NCBI GenBank assembly: GCA_000341795.1
Contig: AODO01000024.1
Location: 62,001 to 126,000, forward strand
Source of the DNA: Rhodococcus triatomae BKS 15-14
Lineage (GTDB): Bacteria > Actinomycetota > Actinomycetes > Mycobacteriales > Mycobacteriaceae
Length of the DNA stretch: 64,000 nucleotides
Reading direction: 5' to 3'
The notes beneath the pieces were generated by a model. That model saw only the letters and a program-made list of their open reading frames with translations, made no database searches and was not told the origin of the DNA. Shown in pieces: positions 40,333 through 49,765 of this stretch. Numbering within the stretch: the stretch's first letter is position 1; every line of letters begins with the position of its first letter. Made by a program: the position numbers and the translations under genes.

Positions 40333-40827
40333 TCAGAGATTCAACTGCATGAACGTCATGTCCAGCCACCGGCCGAACTTGACGCCCACCTCCGGCATCA
40401 CACCGACGACCTGGAAGCCGAAGCGTTCGTGCAGTGCGATCGACACGGCGTTGCCGGATTCGATGCTCGCCACCATGACGTGAACCCGGCCGGCGCGGGC
40501 GCGGGAGATCAACTCGGTCATCAACGCCGACGCGATCCCGCGCCCGTGATGGTCGGGGTGCACGTACACGGAGTTCTCGACGGTGTGACGGTAGCCGCTC
40601 TTGGCCCGCCACACCCCGTAGGAGGCGTACCCCGAGACCCTGCCCCCCGACACCGCGACGAGAACGGGGAAGCCGTGGGCGTGACGATCGTGCAGCCAGG
40701 CGCGGCGATCGCCGACGTCGACGGTCTCCTCGTCCCAGATCGCCGTCGTGTTCCGGACTGCCTCGTTGTGAATCTCGAGGATGCCGGGCAGGTCCTCGTC
40801 GCGGGCGTCACGGATCTCGATGGTCAC
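40333..40827 (-). CDS. GNAT N-acetyltransferase (phosphinothricin acetyltransferase-like)
   Basis: A 164-residue acetyltransferase. TIEIRDARDEDLPGILEIHN is the PAT-like opening, HPDHHGRGIASALM is the acetyl-CoA pyrophosphate loop, and LHERFGFQVVGV is the conserved C-terminal block. Relatives acetylate phosphinothricin, methionine sulfoximine or amino acids. GTG at 40827 was chosen as giving the family N-terminus; a GTG at 40845 adds six residues. Confidence 0.85.
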   Translation of the reverse strand: MTIEIRDARDEDLPGILEIHNEAVRNTTAIWDEETVDVGDRRAWLHDRHAHGFPVLVAVSGGRVSGYASYGVWRAKSGYRHTVENSVYVHPDHHGRGIASALMTELISRARAGRVHVMVASIESGNAVSIALHERFGFQVVGVMPEVGVKFGRWLDMTFMQLNL

Positions 40828-40853
40828 CGCTCCATGGTGCCCCACACTCGGTG

Positions 40854-41543
40854 TCAGCGCTGAGCGCTGAGGCGTGCCTTCTCCAGTGCGCCGAGGGTGC
40901 GCATCACCGTCGCCTTCTGCTTCTCCAGGTCGCTCCGGCGGGCGCGGGCGGCGAGACCGGCCTGACCGTCGAGCTGCGACAGTTCGGAGTCGATCGTCGA
41001 CATCTGGTCGAGCAGTGCCAGTGCCCGCGTCTGGATCTCGTCGAGGTCCACGGCATCGGTGCGTACCGGCGCGGAGGGTGCGGCCGGGGCCTTCGGTGCC
41101 CGAACCCGCGCGGAGGCCGCTGCGGACGAGCTGGGGGCCGAAGGGGACTCGGCGACGACGGCCGCGGCACGCGGACGCAGAGCCTTGCGGACGAGTGCCG
41201 GGTCGGGCGGTGTCGCCAGCTTGATCTGGTTCAGAACCTGACGAGCGTCACGAGCGTTGACGCGCCACTCGCGCTCTTCCTCGTCGTCGGACTGGAGGGT
41301 GCCGCCGAGGGGACGCAGGCCGTACATCCCGAGGAATCGGCGCGCGCCCTCGATGATCTCTTCCTTCTCGCGGCAGGTGCCGCACCGCGGCTCGTTGCGG
41401 TACATCTCGACCGCATCGTCGTCGCCGCACCAGACGCATGCCCCGGGAACCCACGCTCGTCGCGATGTCGGCCGGTCCGTCTGTGTGTGCGTGGTTTCGG
41501 CCGGAGCATCGAGAGTCTGCGCGTCAATCACGACGTAGGACAA
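40854..41543 (-). CDS. Hypothetical protein with zinc-ribbon and coiled coil
   Basis: A 229-residue protein of unknown function. An early CVWCGDDDAVEMYRNEPRCGTC has two CxxC pairs spaced like a zinc ribbon. A Pro/Ala-rich linker (about residues 125-160) follows, then a C-terminal stretch of heptad-like Leu and charged residues (RALALLDQMSTIDSELSQL) that is a likely coiled coil. The start is a TTG at 41543 or GTG at 41531. Neither has a clear ribosome site, so a leaderless start is possible. Confidence 0.65.
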   Translation of the reverse strand: MSYVVIDAQTLDAPAETTHTQTDRPTSRRAWVPGACVWCGDDDAVEMYRNEPRCGTCREKEEIIEGARRFLGMYGLRPLGGTLQSDDEEEREWRVNARDARQVLNQIKLATPPDPALVRKALRPRAAAVVAESPSAPSSSAAASARVRAPKAPAAPSAPVRTDAVDLDEIQTRALALLDQMSTIDSELSQLDGQAGLAARARRSDLEKQKATVMRTLGALEKARLSAQR

Positions 41544-41700
41544 TAAAGGAGAGCGGCATCGCGCCGCACACCGGCTCCGTCACTCTCCGACTCCGCACCT
41601 GCAGGTTCCCGCTCCGGCCGTGAGTAATGTCATGTTTGCCCAGGTCGCGCACCGGTGCCGACCCCTTGAACAGTTGTCGCGCAAGCAGTTCCGGTCACCC

Positions 41701-42915
41701 CTACGGTGTCGGCGGGGCCTGATCGGGTGCGAGCACCGCACCGATCTTCTGGAACAGTTCCTCCGCCTTGTTCGACGTGTTTCCCGACCCGTCGAACGCG
41801 TCCTCGTCGTAGGTGACGGCCACCGCGAGCGCCACCTTGTCCGACGGGAGGTACGCCATCGCGCCGGACCAACCGGAGAAGAACGGGTTCTGCAGGAGCC
41901 AGTCACCGGTGCTGATGATCCCCAGTCCGTACGAGTACTCGTCCGACTGCGCGAAGCATGTGGCGCAACCCTCCAGCTCCGTCGTCCTGCCGATGAGGTT
42001 CCGTGTCACCATCTGCAGGTACGACTCCGCGGTCAGCAGGTCCCCGTTCCCGATCGCGATCGCGGATGTGTGCATGTCGTCGATGTCGGTGGTCTGAATC
42101 GCACCGCGCGCCATCGTCCACGACGGATTCCAGTACGTCGACTCCTCGTGGAACCGGACCTCCGACGGAATCCGCAGCGCGTCCCTGCGCTCCGACGTGA
42201 ACGCGTGCAGCGCCGGCTCCGCGATCGCCGGTGTGCCCGGGTCGGTGGTCGCGTCCAGACCCATCGGTCCGAGGACCTTCTCCTGCAACGCCTCGTTCAA
42301 CGGGGTCCCGGTGATCTTCTCCAGCGCCAGTCCGAGGATCACGTAGTTGGTGTGCGCGTAGTTCCAGTTCGTGCCGGGGTCGTACAGCAGCGGCTGCGAG
42401 ACGGGATAGGAGATCAACTCCTCCGGTGTCCACTGCCGGAACGGGTTCGCGTCCAGTTCCGCGTTGAACTCGGCGTTGCCGAGCACGTAGTCGCGGTAGC
42501 CGGACGTCATCTGTGCGAGTTGACCGAGGGTCACGCGGTCGCCGTTCGACAGGTCCGGCAGCCACTCCGACACCTTGTCGTCGAGGCTGACCGCACCCTC
42601 GTCGACGAGCACCATCAGCAGCGTCGCGACGTAGGACATGGCGACGGCACCGTTGCGGAAGTGCATGTCGGTGGTGGCGGACACGCCGGACATCGATTCG
42701 CCGACCGCCTCGTCGACGAGGACGTCGCCATCGACCGAGGCCTTCACGATCACGGCCTTGAGGTGCGCGTCCTCCATGGTGTCGCGCACCACCTGCATGA
42801 TCTCGTCGGACTTCGCCGGATCGGGGGACCCGGAGCCGGTGGATCCGTCGGATCCACAGGCCGCCACGACACCGACGGTCAGTACCAACGCGGACATTCG
42901 CCGAACGAAGCCCAT
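41701..42915 (-). CDS. Beta-lactamase-fold lipoprotein lacking the catalytic motifs
   Basis: A 404-residue lipoprotein. The signal has the lipobox VVAAC (Cys20). The body follows the class C beta-lactamase/esterase fold (LVDEGAVSLDDKVSEWLPD, TLGQLAQMTSGYRDY, NYAHTNYVILGLALE). The catalytic SxxK, expected in RxGSVTK, reads RNGAVAM, and the YSN triad position reads YAH. Both nucleophile serine and general-base lysine are missing, so it is probably not a hydrolase and may bind peptidoglycan or lipids. The gene stands alone. Confidence 0.82.
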   Translation of the reverse strand: MGFVRRMSALVLTVGVVAACGSDGSTGSGSPDPAKSDEIMQVVRDTMEDAHLKAVIVKASVDGDVLVDEAVGESMSGVSATTDMHFRNGAVAMSYVATLLMVLVDEGAVSLDDKVSEWLPDLSNGDRVTLGQLAQMTSGYRDYVLGNAEFNAELDANPFRQWTPEELISYPVSQPLLYDPGTNWNYAHTNYVILGLALEKITGTPLNEALQEKVLGPMGLDATTDPGTPAIAEPALHAFTSERRDALRIPSEVRFHEESTYWNPSWTMARGAIQTTDIDDMHTSAIAIGNGDLLTAESYLQMVTRNLIGRTTELEGCATCFAQSDEYSYGLGIISTGDWLLQNPFFSGWSGAMAYLPSDKVALAVAVTYDEDAFDGSGNTSNKAEELFQKIGAVLAPDQAPPTP

Positions 42916-42954
42916 GTGACCATGGTGACAGGGTTACGCCGTCACGTCAGCCCT

Positions 42955-43587
42955 TCACGCGCCGCCCATCACGTCGGTGACCCACTCCACCAGGGGACGC
43001 ATCGACTCCCAGCTCGCGCGAACCTCGCTCAGCGTGCGGGTGCTGTCGATCCAGTCGGGGGAGGCGAACAACCGGCCCGCGGTCAGCGACTTGTGGCGGA
43101 GCAGGTCGATCCGCGGATGGTCCGCGGTGAATCCGCGGGGTGCGGTCTTGAGCGTGTCACCACCGATCTGGTGGCCTCCTGCTTCCAGGTCGGCGACGAT
43201 CGTCTCCAGTTGCCCACCGCGCAGGTCGGCGTCCACCGCCGTGCGGTACGCCGCGAGTTGCGCAGGCGTCGCCGAGTAGAAGCCACCAGCGACGAACAGT
43301 CCGCGCGCGTCGACCTGCACGTACCAGCCGCCGCTCGGGCACACCGACACGAACCCACCCTGATGGGTCTTGTAGGGCGACTTGTCCTTCGCGAAACGCA
43401 CGTCACGGTACGGCCGGAACACCTTGCCGGGACCGAACTCCGGTTCGAGCTCGTCGAGCAGCGCGACCATGGGCGCCCGCACCGCGTCGTCGTACAGGGC
43501 CTTGTGGGCGGTCCAGAACTGTTTGCTGTTGTCGGCCTCGAGGTCCTCGTAGAAGTCCAGTGCCGCGACAGGGAAACCGGTGAACAC
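42955..43587 (-). CDS. DUF2461 family protein
   Basis: A 210-residue protein of the DUF2461 family, of unknown biochemical role. Recognisable stretches are ALDFYEDLEADNSKQFW, FRPYRDVRFAKDKSPYKTH and GGWYVQVDARGLFVAGGFY. It lies between the lipoprotein and the prs-glmU unit, on the same strand but behind a terminator. Confidence 0.88.
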   Translation of the reverse strand: MFTGFPVAALDFYEDLEADNSKQFWTAHKALYDDAVRAPMVALLDELEPEFGPGKVFRPYRDVRFAKDKSPYKTHQGGFVSVCPSGGWYVQVDARGLFVAGGFYSATPAQLAAYRTAVDADLRGGQLETIVADLEAGGHQIGGDTLKTAPRGFTADHPRIDLLRHKSLTAGRLFASPDWIDSTRTLSEVRASWESMRPLVEWVTDVMGGA

Positions 43588-43604
43588 ACGAAAACCCTAC
43601 GCCT

Positions 43605-43644
43605 GTGCGCGCTTCTGGCAGTTCCGGCCACCAGAAGCGCGCAC
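43605..43644 (-). terminator. Hairpin terminator after prs
   Basis: GTGCGCGCTTCTGG and CCAGAAGCGCGCAC form a perfect 14-bp stem around 12 bases, seven bases after the prs stop on the minus strand. Confidence 0.85.
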
Positions 43645-43650
43645 GGGTGC

Positions 43651-44631
43651 CTAGGCGCTGCCGTTGAAGAGGGAGGTCACCGAGCCGTTCTCGAAGACCT
43701 CCTTGATGGTGCGCGCGAGCAGCGGCGCGATCGACAGGATGGTCAGCGTCGGGAACCGCTTCTCCTCGGGGATCGGCAGCGTGTTGGTCGCGATGACCTC
43801 TTTCGCGCCGCAGTTCGCGAGGCGCTCGGCGGCCGGGTGGGAGAACACACCGTGCGTGGTCGCGATGATCACGTCGCCCGCGCCCGAGTCCTTGAGGACC
43901 TTCACGGCGCCCGCGATGGTGCCGCCGGTGTCGATCATGTCGTCGATCAGCACGCAGGTGCGGCCCTTCACGTCACCGACGACGCGGTTCGACTTCACCT
44001 GGTTCGGGACCAGCGGGTCGCGGGTCTTGTGCACGAAGGCCAGCGGTGCGCCGTCGAGTTCGTCGGCCCACTTCTCGGCGACCTTGACGCGTCCGGCGTC
44101 CGGGGAGACGACGCAGATGTTGTCGGTGCCGTAGTTCTCGCGCACGTACTGGGCGAGCTGGCCGAGCGCGTGCATGTGGTCGACCGGGCCGTCGAAGAAG
44201 CCCTGGATCTGATCGGTGTGCAGGTCCACGGTGATGATGCGGTCCGCGCCCGCGGTCTTGAGGAGGTCCGCGATCAGACGCGCGGAGATCGGCTCACGCC
44301 CACGGTGCTTCTTGTCCTGACGGGCGTACGGGTAGAACGGCAGGACCGCGGTGATGCGCTTGGCGGAACCCCGCTTGAGCGCGTCGATCATGATCAACTG
44401 CTCCATCACCCACGTGTTCAGCGGCGCGGGGTGGCTCTGCAGGACGAACGCGTCGGAGCCGCGAACCGACTCCTCGAACCGGACGAAGATCTCGCCGTTC
44501 GCGAAGTCGGTCGCCGTCTGCGGCGTGACCTGGATGTCGAGTTCCTTGGCGACCTGCTCCGCCAGCTCCGGATGCGCGCGACCGGAGAAGAGCATGAGGT
44601 TCTTCTGGTTGTCGGTCCAATTCGAAGTCAC
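43651..44631 (-). CDS. prs: Ribose-phosphate pyrophosphokinase
   Basis: A 326-residue enzyme making PRPP from ribose 5-phosphate and [18 protein letters not shown] opens the protein, the metal site is [15 protein letters not shown] and the PRPP-binding loop is [13 protein letters not shown]. The ATG overlaps the glmU stop by 4 bases, the glmU-prs order known across bacteria (Rv1018c-Rv1017c in M. tuberculosis). Confidence 0.96.
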   Translation of the reverse strand: MTSNWTDNQKNLMLFSGRAHPELAEQVAKELDIQVTPQTATDFANGEIFVRFEESVRGSDAFVLQSHPAPLNTWVMEQLIMIDALKRGSAKRITAVLPFYPYARQDKKHRGREPISARLIADLLKTAGADRIITVDLHTDQIQGFFDGPVDHMHALGQLAQYVRENYGTDNICVVSPDAGRVKVAEKWADELDGAPLAFVHKTRDPLVPNQVKSNRVVGDVKGRTCVLIDDMIDTGGTIAGAVKVLKDSGAGDVIIATTHGVFSHPAAERLANCGAKEVIATNTLPIPEEKRFPTLTILSIAPLLARTIKEVFENGSVTSLFNGSA

Positions 44632-46103
44632 TGCTCTTCGCCGTCCTTGCTCGAGTTCTCGTTGTGCTGCTGTGCTGAGGCCGCCGCGACTGCGGCCGCC
44701 GTTCCGGGCCTGTTCCGCTCGACCCAGCCTTCGATGTTCCGCTGCTTCCCTCCGGAGACGGCCAGCGCCCCCGGCGGAACGTCATCACGCAGGACCGTGC
44801 CTGCGCCCGTGTACGCGCCGTCGCCCACGCGGACAGGGGCGACGAACATGGTGTCCGACCCCGTCCGCACGTGCGACCCCACCACGGTACGGGTCTTGTT
44901 CACTCCGTCGTAGTTGACGAAGACGCTCGATGCTCCGATGTTGCTGTGCGACCCGATGCTCGCGTCCCCGACGTACGTGAGATGCGGCACCTTCGTGTGA
45001 TCGCCGATGTCGGAGTTCTTCACCTCGACGAACGCGCCGAGCTTGCCCGAATCGCCGAGCACCGTGCCGGGACGCAGATAGCTGAACGGTCCGACGGTTG
45101 CGCCCGACCCGATCACCGCGTCGTCGCCGTGCGTGCGGATCACCGAGGCACCCGCCCCGACCGTGACGTCGGTGAGGGTGGTGTCGGGTCCGATCACGGC
45201 GTCCTCGCCGATCGACGTCGCGCCGTGCAGCTGCACGCCGGGCCGGATCGTCGCGTCGCGCCCGATCGTCACGCCCACGTCGATCCACGTCGACGCCGGG
45301 TCGACGACGGTGACGCCTGCCCGCATGTGCGACTCGAGGATCCGGCGGTTCATCTCCCGCGCCAGTTCGGACAACTGCACACGGTCGTTCGCACCCGCGA
45401 CCTTCGCCGGATCGTCGAGCTGCGCGGCATACACGTCCCGCCCGAGTTCGCGTGCGATCTTCAGGACATCGGTCAGGTACAGCTCGTGTTGGGCGTTGCG
45501 AGTGTCGAGTTTCGTCAACGCGTCCCGCAGCACCTGCGCGTCGAAGGCGTACACGCCCGAGTTCACCTCGGTGATCGTCACCTGCTCGGGCGTCGCGTCG
45601 GCGTGCTCGACGATCTCGGTCACCTCGCCCGCGGCGTCGCGCACGATCCGGCCGTACCCGTTCGGGTCGGCGGGCACGAACGTGAGAACGGTGACGCCGG
45701 CCGGGGTCGGCTCCGACCGGTGCTCGTCGAGGAGACCGTTCAGGGTGTGCCCGTCGAGCAGGGGAACGTCCGCGGAGGTGACGACGACGGTGCCGTCGAA
45801 GTCGGCGGGCAGCGACGCCAGCGCGCACGCGACCGCGTCGCCGGTGCCGTTCTGATGCTCCTGCACCGAGGTCCCGATCTCGCGGCCGAGCGCGGCGGCC
45901 ACGTCGGCGACGGCAGCGCCGACGGCGTCACGTTCGTGTCCGATCACGACGACCAGGTGGGTGGGGTCGAGCTCGGCGGCCGCGTACAGCGAGTGGGCGA
46001 GCATCGATCGGCCCGCGAGGGTGTGCAGCACCTTCGGCGTCTTGGACCGCATACGGGTCCCCGCTCCGGCGGCGAGGACGACAACGGCGGTCTCGGTTGG
46101 CAT
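44628..46103 (-). CDS. glmU: Bifunctional UDP-GlcNAc pyrophosphorylase / glucosamine-1-phosphate N-acetyltransferase
   Basis: A 491-residue enzyme making UDP-GlcNAc for peptidoglycan and mycothiol. The uridylyltransferase half starts [20 protein letters not shown]. The C-terminal half is a left-handed beta-helix of hexapeptide repeats (from about residue 260) with the acetyltransferase site [18 protein letters not shown] Lys/Ser/Glu-rich tail of about 25 residues follows. Start ATG at 46103 follows AGGAG. A tRNA-Gln gene lies just upstream. Confidence 0.96.
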   Translation of the reverse strand: MPTETAVVVLAAGAGTRMRSKTPKVLHTLAGRSMLAHSLYAAAELDPTHLVVVIGHERDAVGAAVADVAAALGREIGTSVQEHQNGTGDAVACALASLPADFDGTVVVTSADVPLLDGHTLNGLLDEHRSEPTPAGVTVLTFVPADPNGYGRIVRDAAGEVTEIVEHADATPEQVTITEVNSGVYAFDAQVLRDALTKLDTRNAQHELYLTDVLKIARELGRDVYAAQLDDPAKVAGANDRVQLSELAREMNRRILESHMRAGVTVVDPASTWIDVGVTIGRDATIRPGVQLHGATSIGEDAVIGPDTTLTDVTVGAGASVIRTHGDDAVIGSGATVGPFSYLRPGTVLGDSGKLGAFVEVKNSDIGDHTKVPHLTYVGDASIGSHSNIGASSVFVNYDGVNKTRTVVGSHVRTGSDTMFVAPVRVGDGAYTGAGTVLRDDVPPGALAVSGGKQRNIEGWVERNRPGTAAAVAAASAQQHNENSSKDGEEQ

Positions 46104-46140
46104 GAAGCTCCTCGAATCGAACATGGTGAACTGCCGCTCG

Positions 46141-46211
46141 CTCCGCCGCCAGGACTCGAACCTGAACTATCTGAACCAAAATCAGAGGTGCTGCCATTAC
46201 ACTACGGCGGA
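46141..46211 (-). tRNA. tRNA-Gln (anticodon UUG)
   Basis: A 71-base cloverleaf on the minus strand. TCCGCCG pairs with CGGCGGA as the acceptor stem, TCTGA/TCAGA form the anticodon stem with loop TTTTGGT (anticodon TTG), and the T arm contains GGTTCGAGTCC. The discriminator is G. CCA is not encoded. Confidence 0.93.
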
Positions 46212-46377
46212 TTGCCTGCGGGTTAGCAGGACGTCCAGGGATCGAAACCCCGGCTCCGGCGGTCCGCTGTGCGCCCACGATCCTTGCACGAGACCCCGCT
46301 CAGGTGCCAACCGCCTCGCCGGAATCGCCGCTGCTGCCGGAGCGGGGTCGCGACGTCCGGCGGATAGGCTGGCTCGC

Positions 46378-47034
46378 ATGTCGCGACCACCGCAGTCCTC
46401 CGCCGACACCGAGCCGCCCGGGGACAAGCCGGTGCGCACCCGCATGACGGGTACCCAGCGTCGCGAGCAGCTCATCCAGATCGGGCGCAGTGTGTTCGCC
46501 GAACGCGGCTACGAGGCGGCCTCCGTCGAGGAGATCTCCGCCCGCGCGAACGTCTCGAAGCCGGTCGTCTACGAGCACTTCGGCGGGAAGGAAGGGCTCT
46601 ACGCGGTCGTCGTCGACCGGGAGATGTCGGTGCTGCTCGAGATGGTCACCACCTCCCTCGAGCAGAACCGGTCCCGGATCAGGGTCGAACTGGCCGCGCT
46701 GGCGCTGCTCACCTACGTGGAGGAACGCACCGAGGGCTTCCGCATCCTGGTGCGCGACTCGCCGGTGTCCGCGGAGGAGGGCACCTACTCGAGTCTGCTC
46801 AACGAGGCCGTCACCCGTGTCGGGCACATCCTGGCGGGCGACTTCTCGCGCCGCGGTTTCGACCCCGCGCTGGCGCCGCTCTACGCCCAGGCCCTCGTCG
46901 GGATGGTCGCGACGACGGCCACGTGGTGGCTCGACGAACGCTCCCCGAGCAAGGAGGTCGTCGCGGCACATCTGGTCAACCTGTGCTGGAACGGGCTGAC
47001 GAACCTGGAGGAGAATCCGCAGCTCGGCCAGTGA
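46378..47034 (+). CDS. TetR-family regulator (Rv1019-like position)
   Basis: A 218-residue regulator. The helix-turn-helix is SVEEISARANVSKPVVYEHF followed by GGKEGLYAVV. The ligand domain continues to the end (TATWWLDERSPSKEVVAAHL). It stands opposite glmU and before mfd, the place occupied by Rv1019 in M. tuberculosis. The ATG at 46378 gives a Pro-rich 22-residue N-terminus; an ATG at 46444 (MTGTQRREQLIQ) is an alternative start. Confidence 0.87.
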   Translation: MSRPPQSSADTEPPGDKPVRTRMTGTQRREQLIQIGRSVFAERGYEAASVEEISARANVSKPVVYEHFGGKEGLYAVVVDREMSVLLEMVTTSLEQNRSRIRVELAALALLTYVEERTEGFRILVRDSPVSAEEGTYSSLLNEAVTRVGHILAGDFSRRGFDPALAPLYAQALVGMVATTATWWLDERSPSKEVVAAHLVNLCWNGLTNLEENPQLGQ

Positions 47035-47123
47035 GCGCACCGTGCGACGTTCGTAACGGTTAACTGTGCCGGGTCGACACACGCACCGTGATCACGACAC
47101 GGACGACAACATGCAGGGCAGGC

Positions 47124-48431
47124 GTGAGGCGGCCGACCCGCCTGATCGGGTCGGCGCTCGCCGCGGCGTTCCTCGCCCTCTCCGCCGGCACCGCCTCCGC
47201 GGCCGAACCGGTGCCCCTCGACGAGGTTTTCGGCCCGTTCGTGCTGAGCACCTTCGCCGACGCCGCCGTCGCGCCGCCGTCGCAGTGGTTCCCGCGTCTC
47301 GCGAGTGACGATCCCTGGTACGACGCGCCGCCGGTCGCGGATGCCGAGCCGGGCACCCTGCTGCGCGCACGGCCCGCGACGGTGCAGGTCTACGGCGTGC
47401 AGCCCGGGCACGTCACCGCGTGGCAACTGATGTACGTGACCACCGATTTCGACGGGTCGCGCACCGTGAGCACCGGCATCCTGCTGATTCCGGAGGACGG
47501 CACACCACCTGGACAGCGGCAGCTGATCGGCTACTCGGAGGCCAACGACAGCCTCGGCCCGAACTGCATGCCCAGCACCCAGTGGACCGGCGGCAACCAG
47601 GCCGACCCGTCCCTGTTCTCGGCGCTCGGGCCGGTCGCGCAGATGTTCGGGCACGGCTGGGCGGTGATGATGAGCGACACCGCCAACGACGGCGACACCG
47701 CACCCAACGGCTTCTCGATCGGCACCTTCTCCGGCGCCGCGACCCTCGACGGACTGCGCGCCGCGCTCGCGCTCCCGGAAGGCGGCTTCGCCGCCGACAC
47801 TCCCATCGGTCTGTACGGCATCGCGGGCGGCGGCGTCGCAGCCGGATTCGCTGCGGAGAAGCAGGCCGAGTACGCGCCGGAACTGAACGTCGTCGGGACG
47901 GTGCTCCAGGCGATGGTCGTCGACAGTGCCACCTTCGAACGCAGCGCGGACGGCGGCATCGGAGCCGGCTTCGTGTTCGCCAACTCTCTCGGCTATGCCG
48001 CCAAGTACCCGGAGATCGACCTCGACCGGGAGTTGACGCCGGCAGGCAAACTGGTCGCGGACGCGTTCAACGACACCTGCCAGCAGAACTACCTGTACAT
48101 GCCGTTCGTCCCGCTGAGCGCCCTCTACGTGCACGGCCGGCCCGCGGACAACCCGGCCTTCGCGCGGGCCTACGCCGAGAACCGGCTGGGGCAGCGGGCA
48201 CCGCAGGCACCGGTCCTCGTGACGTCGTGCCGCGACGACTTCCTGGTTCCGTACTCCGACGTCGAGGGGCTCGTCGCCGCATATCGTGCGGGCGGAACGG
48301 ACGTCACCGTCGACCCCAGCGTCTGCGGCGTGTCCGACGTTCTGACGAATCCGTACCGCGTCGGCACGGAGCTGCTCGGCATGCAGAACGTCGACTGGTT
48401 CGTCGACCGGTTCGCCGGGGCGGGCCGGTGA
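47124..48431 (+). CDS. Secreted lipase-family protein lacking the catalytic serine
   Basis: A 435-residue secreted protein of the secretory lipase (LIP) family. The signal peptide starts VRRPTRLIGSALAAAFLAL and cleaves after ASA near residue 27. The core follows the family (GYSEANDSLGPNCMPS, GWAVMMSDTANDGD, SCRDDFLVPYSDVEGLVAAY). The nucleophile elbow, normally GYSGGG, reads GIAGGG, so the serine is Ala, and I see no histidine where the family ends its triad. It is likely a pseudoenzyme. GTG at 47124 gives a clean signal peptide; a GTG at 47088 would add 12 residues. It overlaps the next gene by 4 bases. Confidence 0.8.
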   Translation: MRRPTRLIGSALAAAFLALSAGTASAAEPVPLDEVFGPFVLSTFADAAVAPPSQWFPRLASDDPWYDAPPVADAEPGTLLRARPATVQVYGVQPGHVTAWQLMYVTTDFDGSRTVSTGILLIPEDGTPPGQRQLIGYSEANDSLGPNCMPSTQWTGGNQADPSLFSALGPVAQMFGHGWAVMMSDTANDGDTAPNGFSIGTFSGAATLDGLRAALALPEGGFAADTPIGLYGIAGGGVAAGFAAEKQAEYAPELNVVGTVLQAMVVDSATFERSADGGIGAGFVFANSLGYAAKYPEIDLDRELTPAGKLVADAFNDTCQQNYLYMPFVPLSALYVHGRPADNPAFARAYAENRLGQRAPQAPVLVTSCRDDFLVPYSDVEGLVAAYRAGGTDVTVDPSVCGVSDVLTNPYRVGTELLGMQNVDWFVDRFAGAGR

Positions 48432-49666
48432 GGCGGGCGCTGACGGCCGTTGCCGTCGTGGTGTCGGTGTCGCTCGGGTTCGGTGGGACCGCGACGGCCG
48501 CGCCGCCGGATCTGCTGGATCTGCCGAGGACCAACGAGAACGCGGAGCAGGGCGGCGGCGTGAACCCCGGTCTGCCCACCGACCCCGACGTCCTCCGTTC
48601 GGCACTCGACCGCGCCAGAGCAGCGGGAGTCGCGCCGACCCGGTATGCCGCGCTGTTGCAGCAGTACTGGCTGACCGTCGCCACGACCAAGGCCGGACTC
48701 GACCTCGACGACTGGGATCCGAACCGCGGACTCGCGGCGAACGAGCAGAACCTCGCCAACACCTTCCGGTACTACTCGCGGCTGCAACTCGAGAACCCGG
48801 ACTTCCTGTGGACCGGGCAGGGCGGCATGGCAGGCCCGTCCTTCGCGGCCGGGATCATGGACGTCGACCTCGGGCGGGCGGTGCTCGGTGTGCAGGGCGT
48901 GACCGACGCGGTCGCCGGCGTCGTCGGGACACTCGACGACGCCGCTGCCCCCGCGACCGCGAACCTGCCCGCCGACCTGCAGGCGCTGCTCGACGTCGGG
49001 CGCACGATCACCGCCGCCGACATCGCCGACTTCCAGGTGCGGGTCATCGCGATGAGCAAGCACATCTTCATGGACCTGATTCCGCAGCACGAGGCGTTCC
49101 TGGCGGGTGGCACGGCCGCCATCGACGAGTACCGGGCGGCGGGTCTCATCGACGACGACGCGCACCGGGCGTGGCAGGACCTCGCCACCGGTGACCCCGA
49201 CCGGGTCGTCGAGGGCAACATGCGACTGCTCCACCGCGAGCAGTACCAGTCGATCGGCGACCAGTGGGATCGCGCCAGGGAGAACCGCGGCGCCGTCGGC
49301 CGGGCGTTGACGTACCTGAGCACCGTCGCCGCCGACCCCGCGATCCCGGGCGTCGTGCCGCCTCGGGAGGCGAGCCCGCTGACGCTGACCGCGGGAGACC
49401 TCACCGGAGTTGCCGAGCCGGGTCCGCACTGGCGCCTGCAGACACCGCTGCCCGCCTTCAACTGGTCGGAGCGCGGCGCCCGCTGGACGTACATCACCGA
49501 GCAGATGCTGCCGAGGTACCGGGAACTGAAGGACACCCGGCCGCAGCTGTGGCACGACACGCTCGCCGAGCCGATGGACCGGCAGATCCTCGAACAGCGG
49601 GCACTGCTGCGGTTGCCGCAGATGCTGACGTCGATGGGACGGACCCTGCACGCCCGCTACTACTGA
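48428..49666 (+). CDS. Conserved secreted protein of unknown function coupled to lipase-like gene
   Basis: A 412-residue protein with a signal peptide (VRRALTAVAVVVSVSLGFGG, cleaved after TATA near residue 25). It has no cysteines and is mostly alpha-helical by composition. Stretches such as MSKHIFMDLIPQHEAFLAGG and LHREQYQSIGDQWDRARENR look like a packed helical domain. No known family. The GTG overlaps the lipase-like stop (GTGA), so the two secreted proteins are made together and may interact. Confidence 0.75.
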   Translation: MRRALTAVAVVVSVSLGFGGTATAAPPDLLDLPRTNENAEQGGGVNPGLPTDPDVLRSALDRARAAGVAPTRYAALLQQYWLTVATTKAGLDLDDWDPNRGLAANEQNLANTFRYYSRLQLENPDFLWTGQGGMAGPSFAAGIMDVDLGRAVLGVQGVTDAVAGVVGTLDDAAAPATANLPADLQALLDVGRTITAADIADFQVRVIAMSKHIFMDLIPQHEAFLAGGTAAIDEYRAAGLIDDDAHRAWQDLATGDPDRVVEGNMRLLHREQYQSIGDQWDRARENRGAVGRALTYLSTVAADPAIPGVVPPREASPLTLTAGDLTGVAEPGPHWRLQTPLPAFNWSERGARWTYITEQMLPRYRELKDTRPQLWHDTLAEPMDRQILEQRALLRLPQMLTSMGRTLHARYY

Positions 49667-49765
49667 GGTGACCCGCGGGCGTGTCTCGGCCCCGTCCTAG
49701 ACTTGTCCGTGGTCGTCGAACTGGGCGGCCGTACGCGTTCGGCGATCCAGGGACGGTCCATCCAC

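Noticed and set aside
41620-44913. A 1097-codon plus-strand frame opposite the lipoprotein, DUF2461, prs and glmU genes
   Set aside because: Crosses four certain minus-strand genes and a terminator and has no domain.
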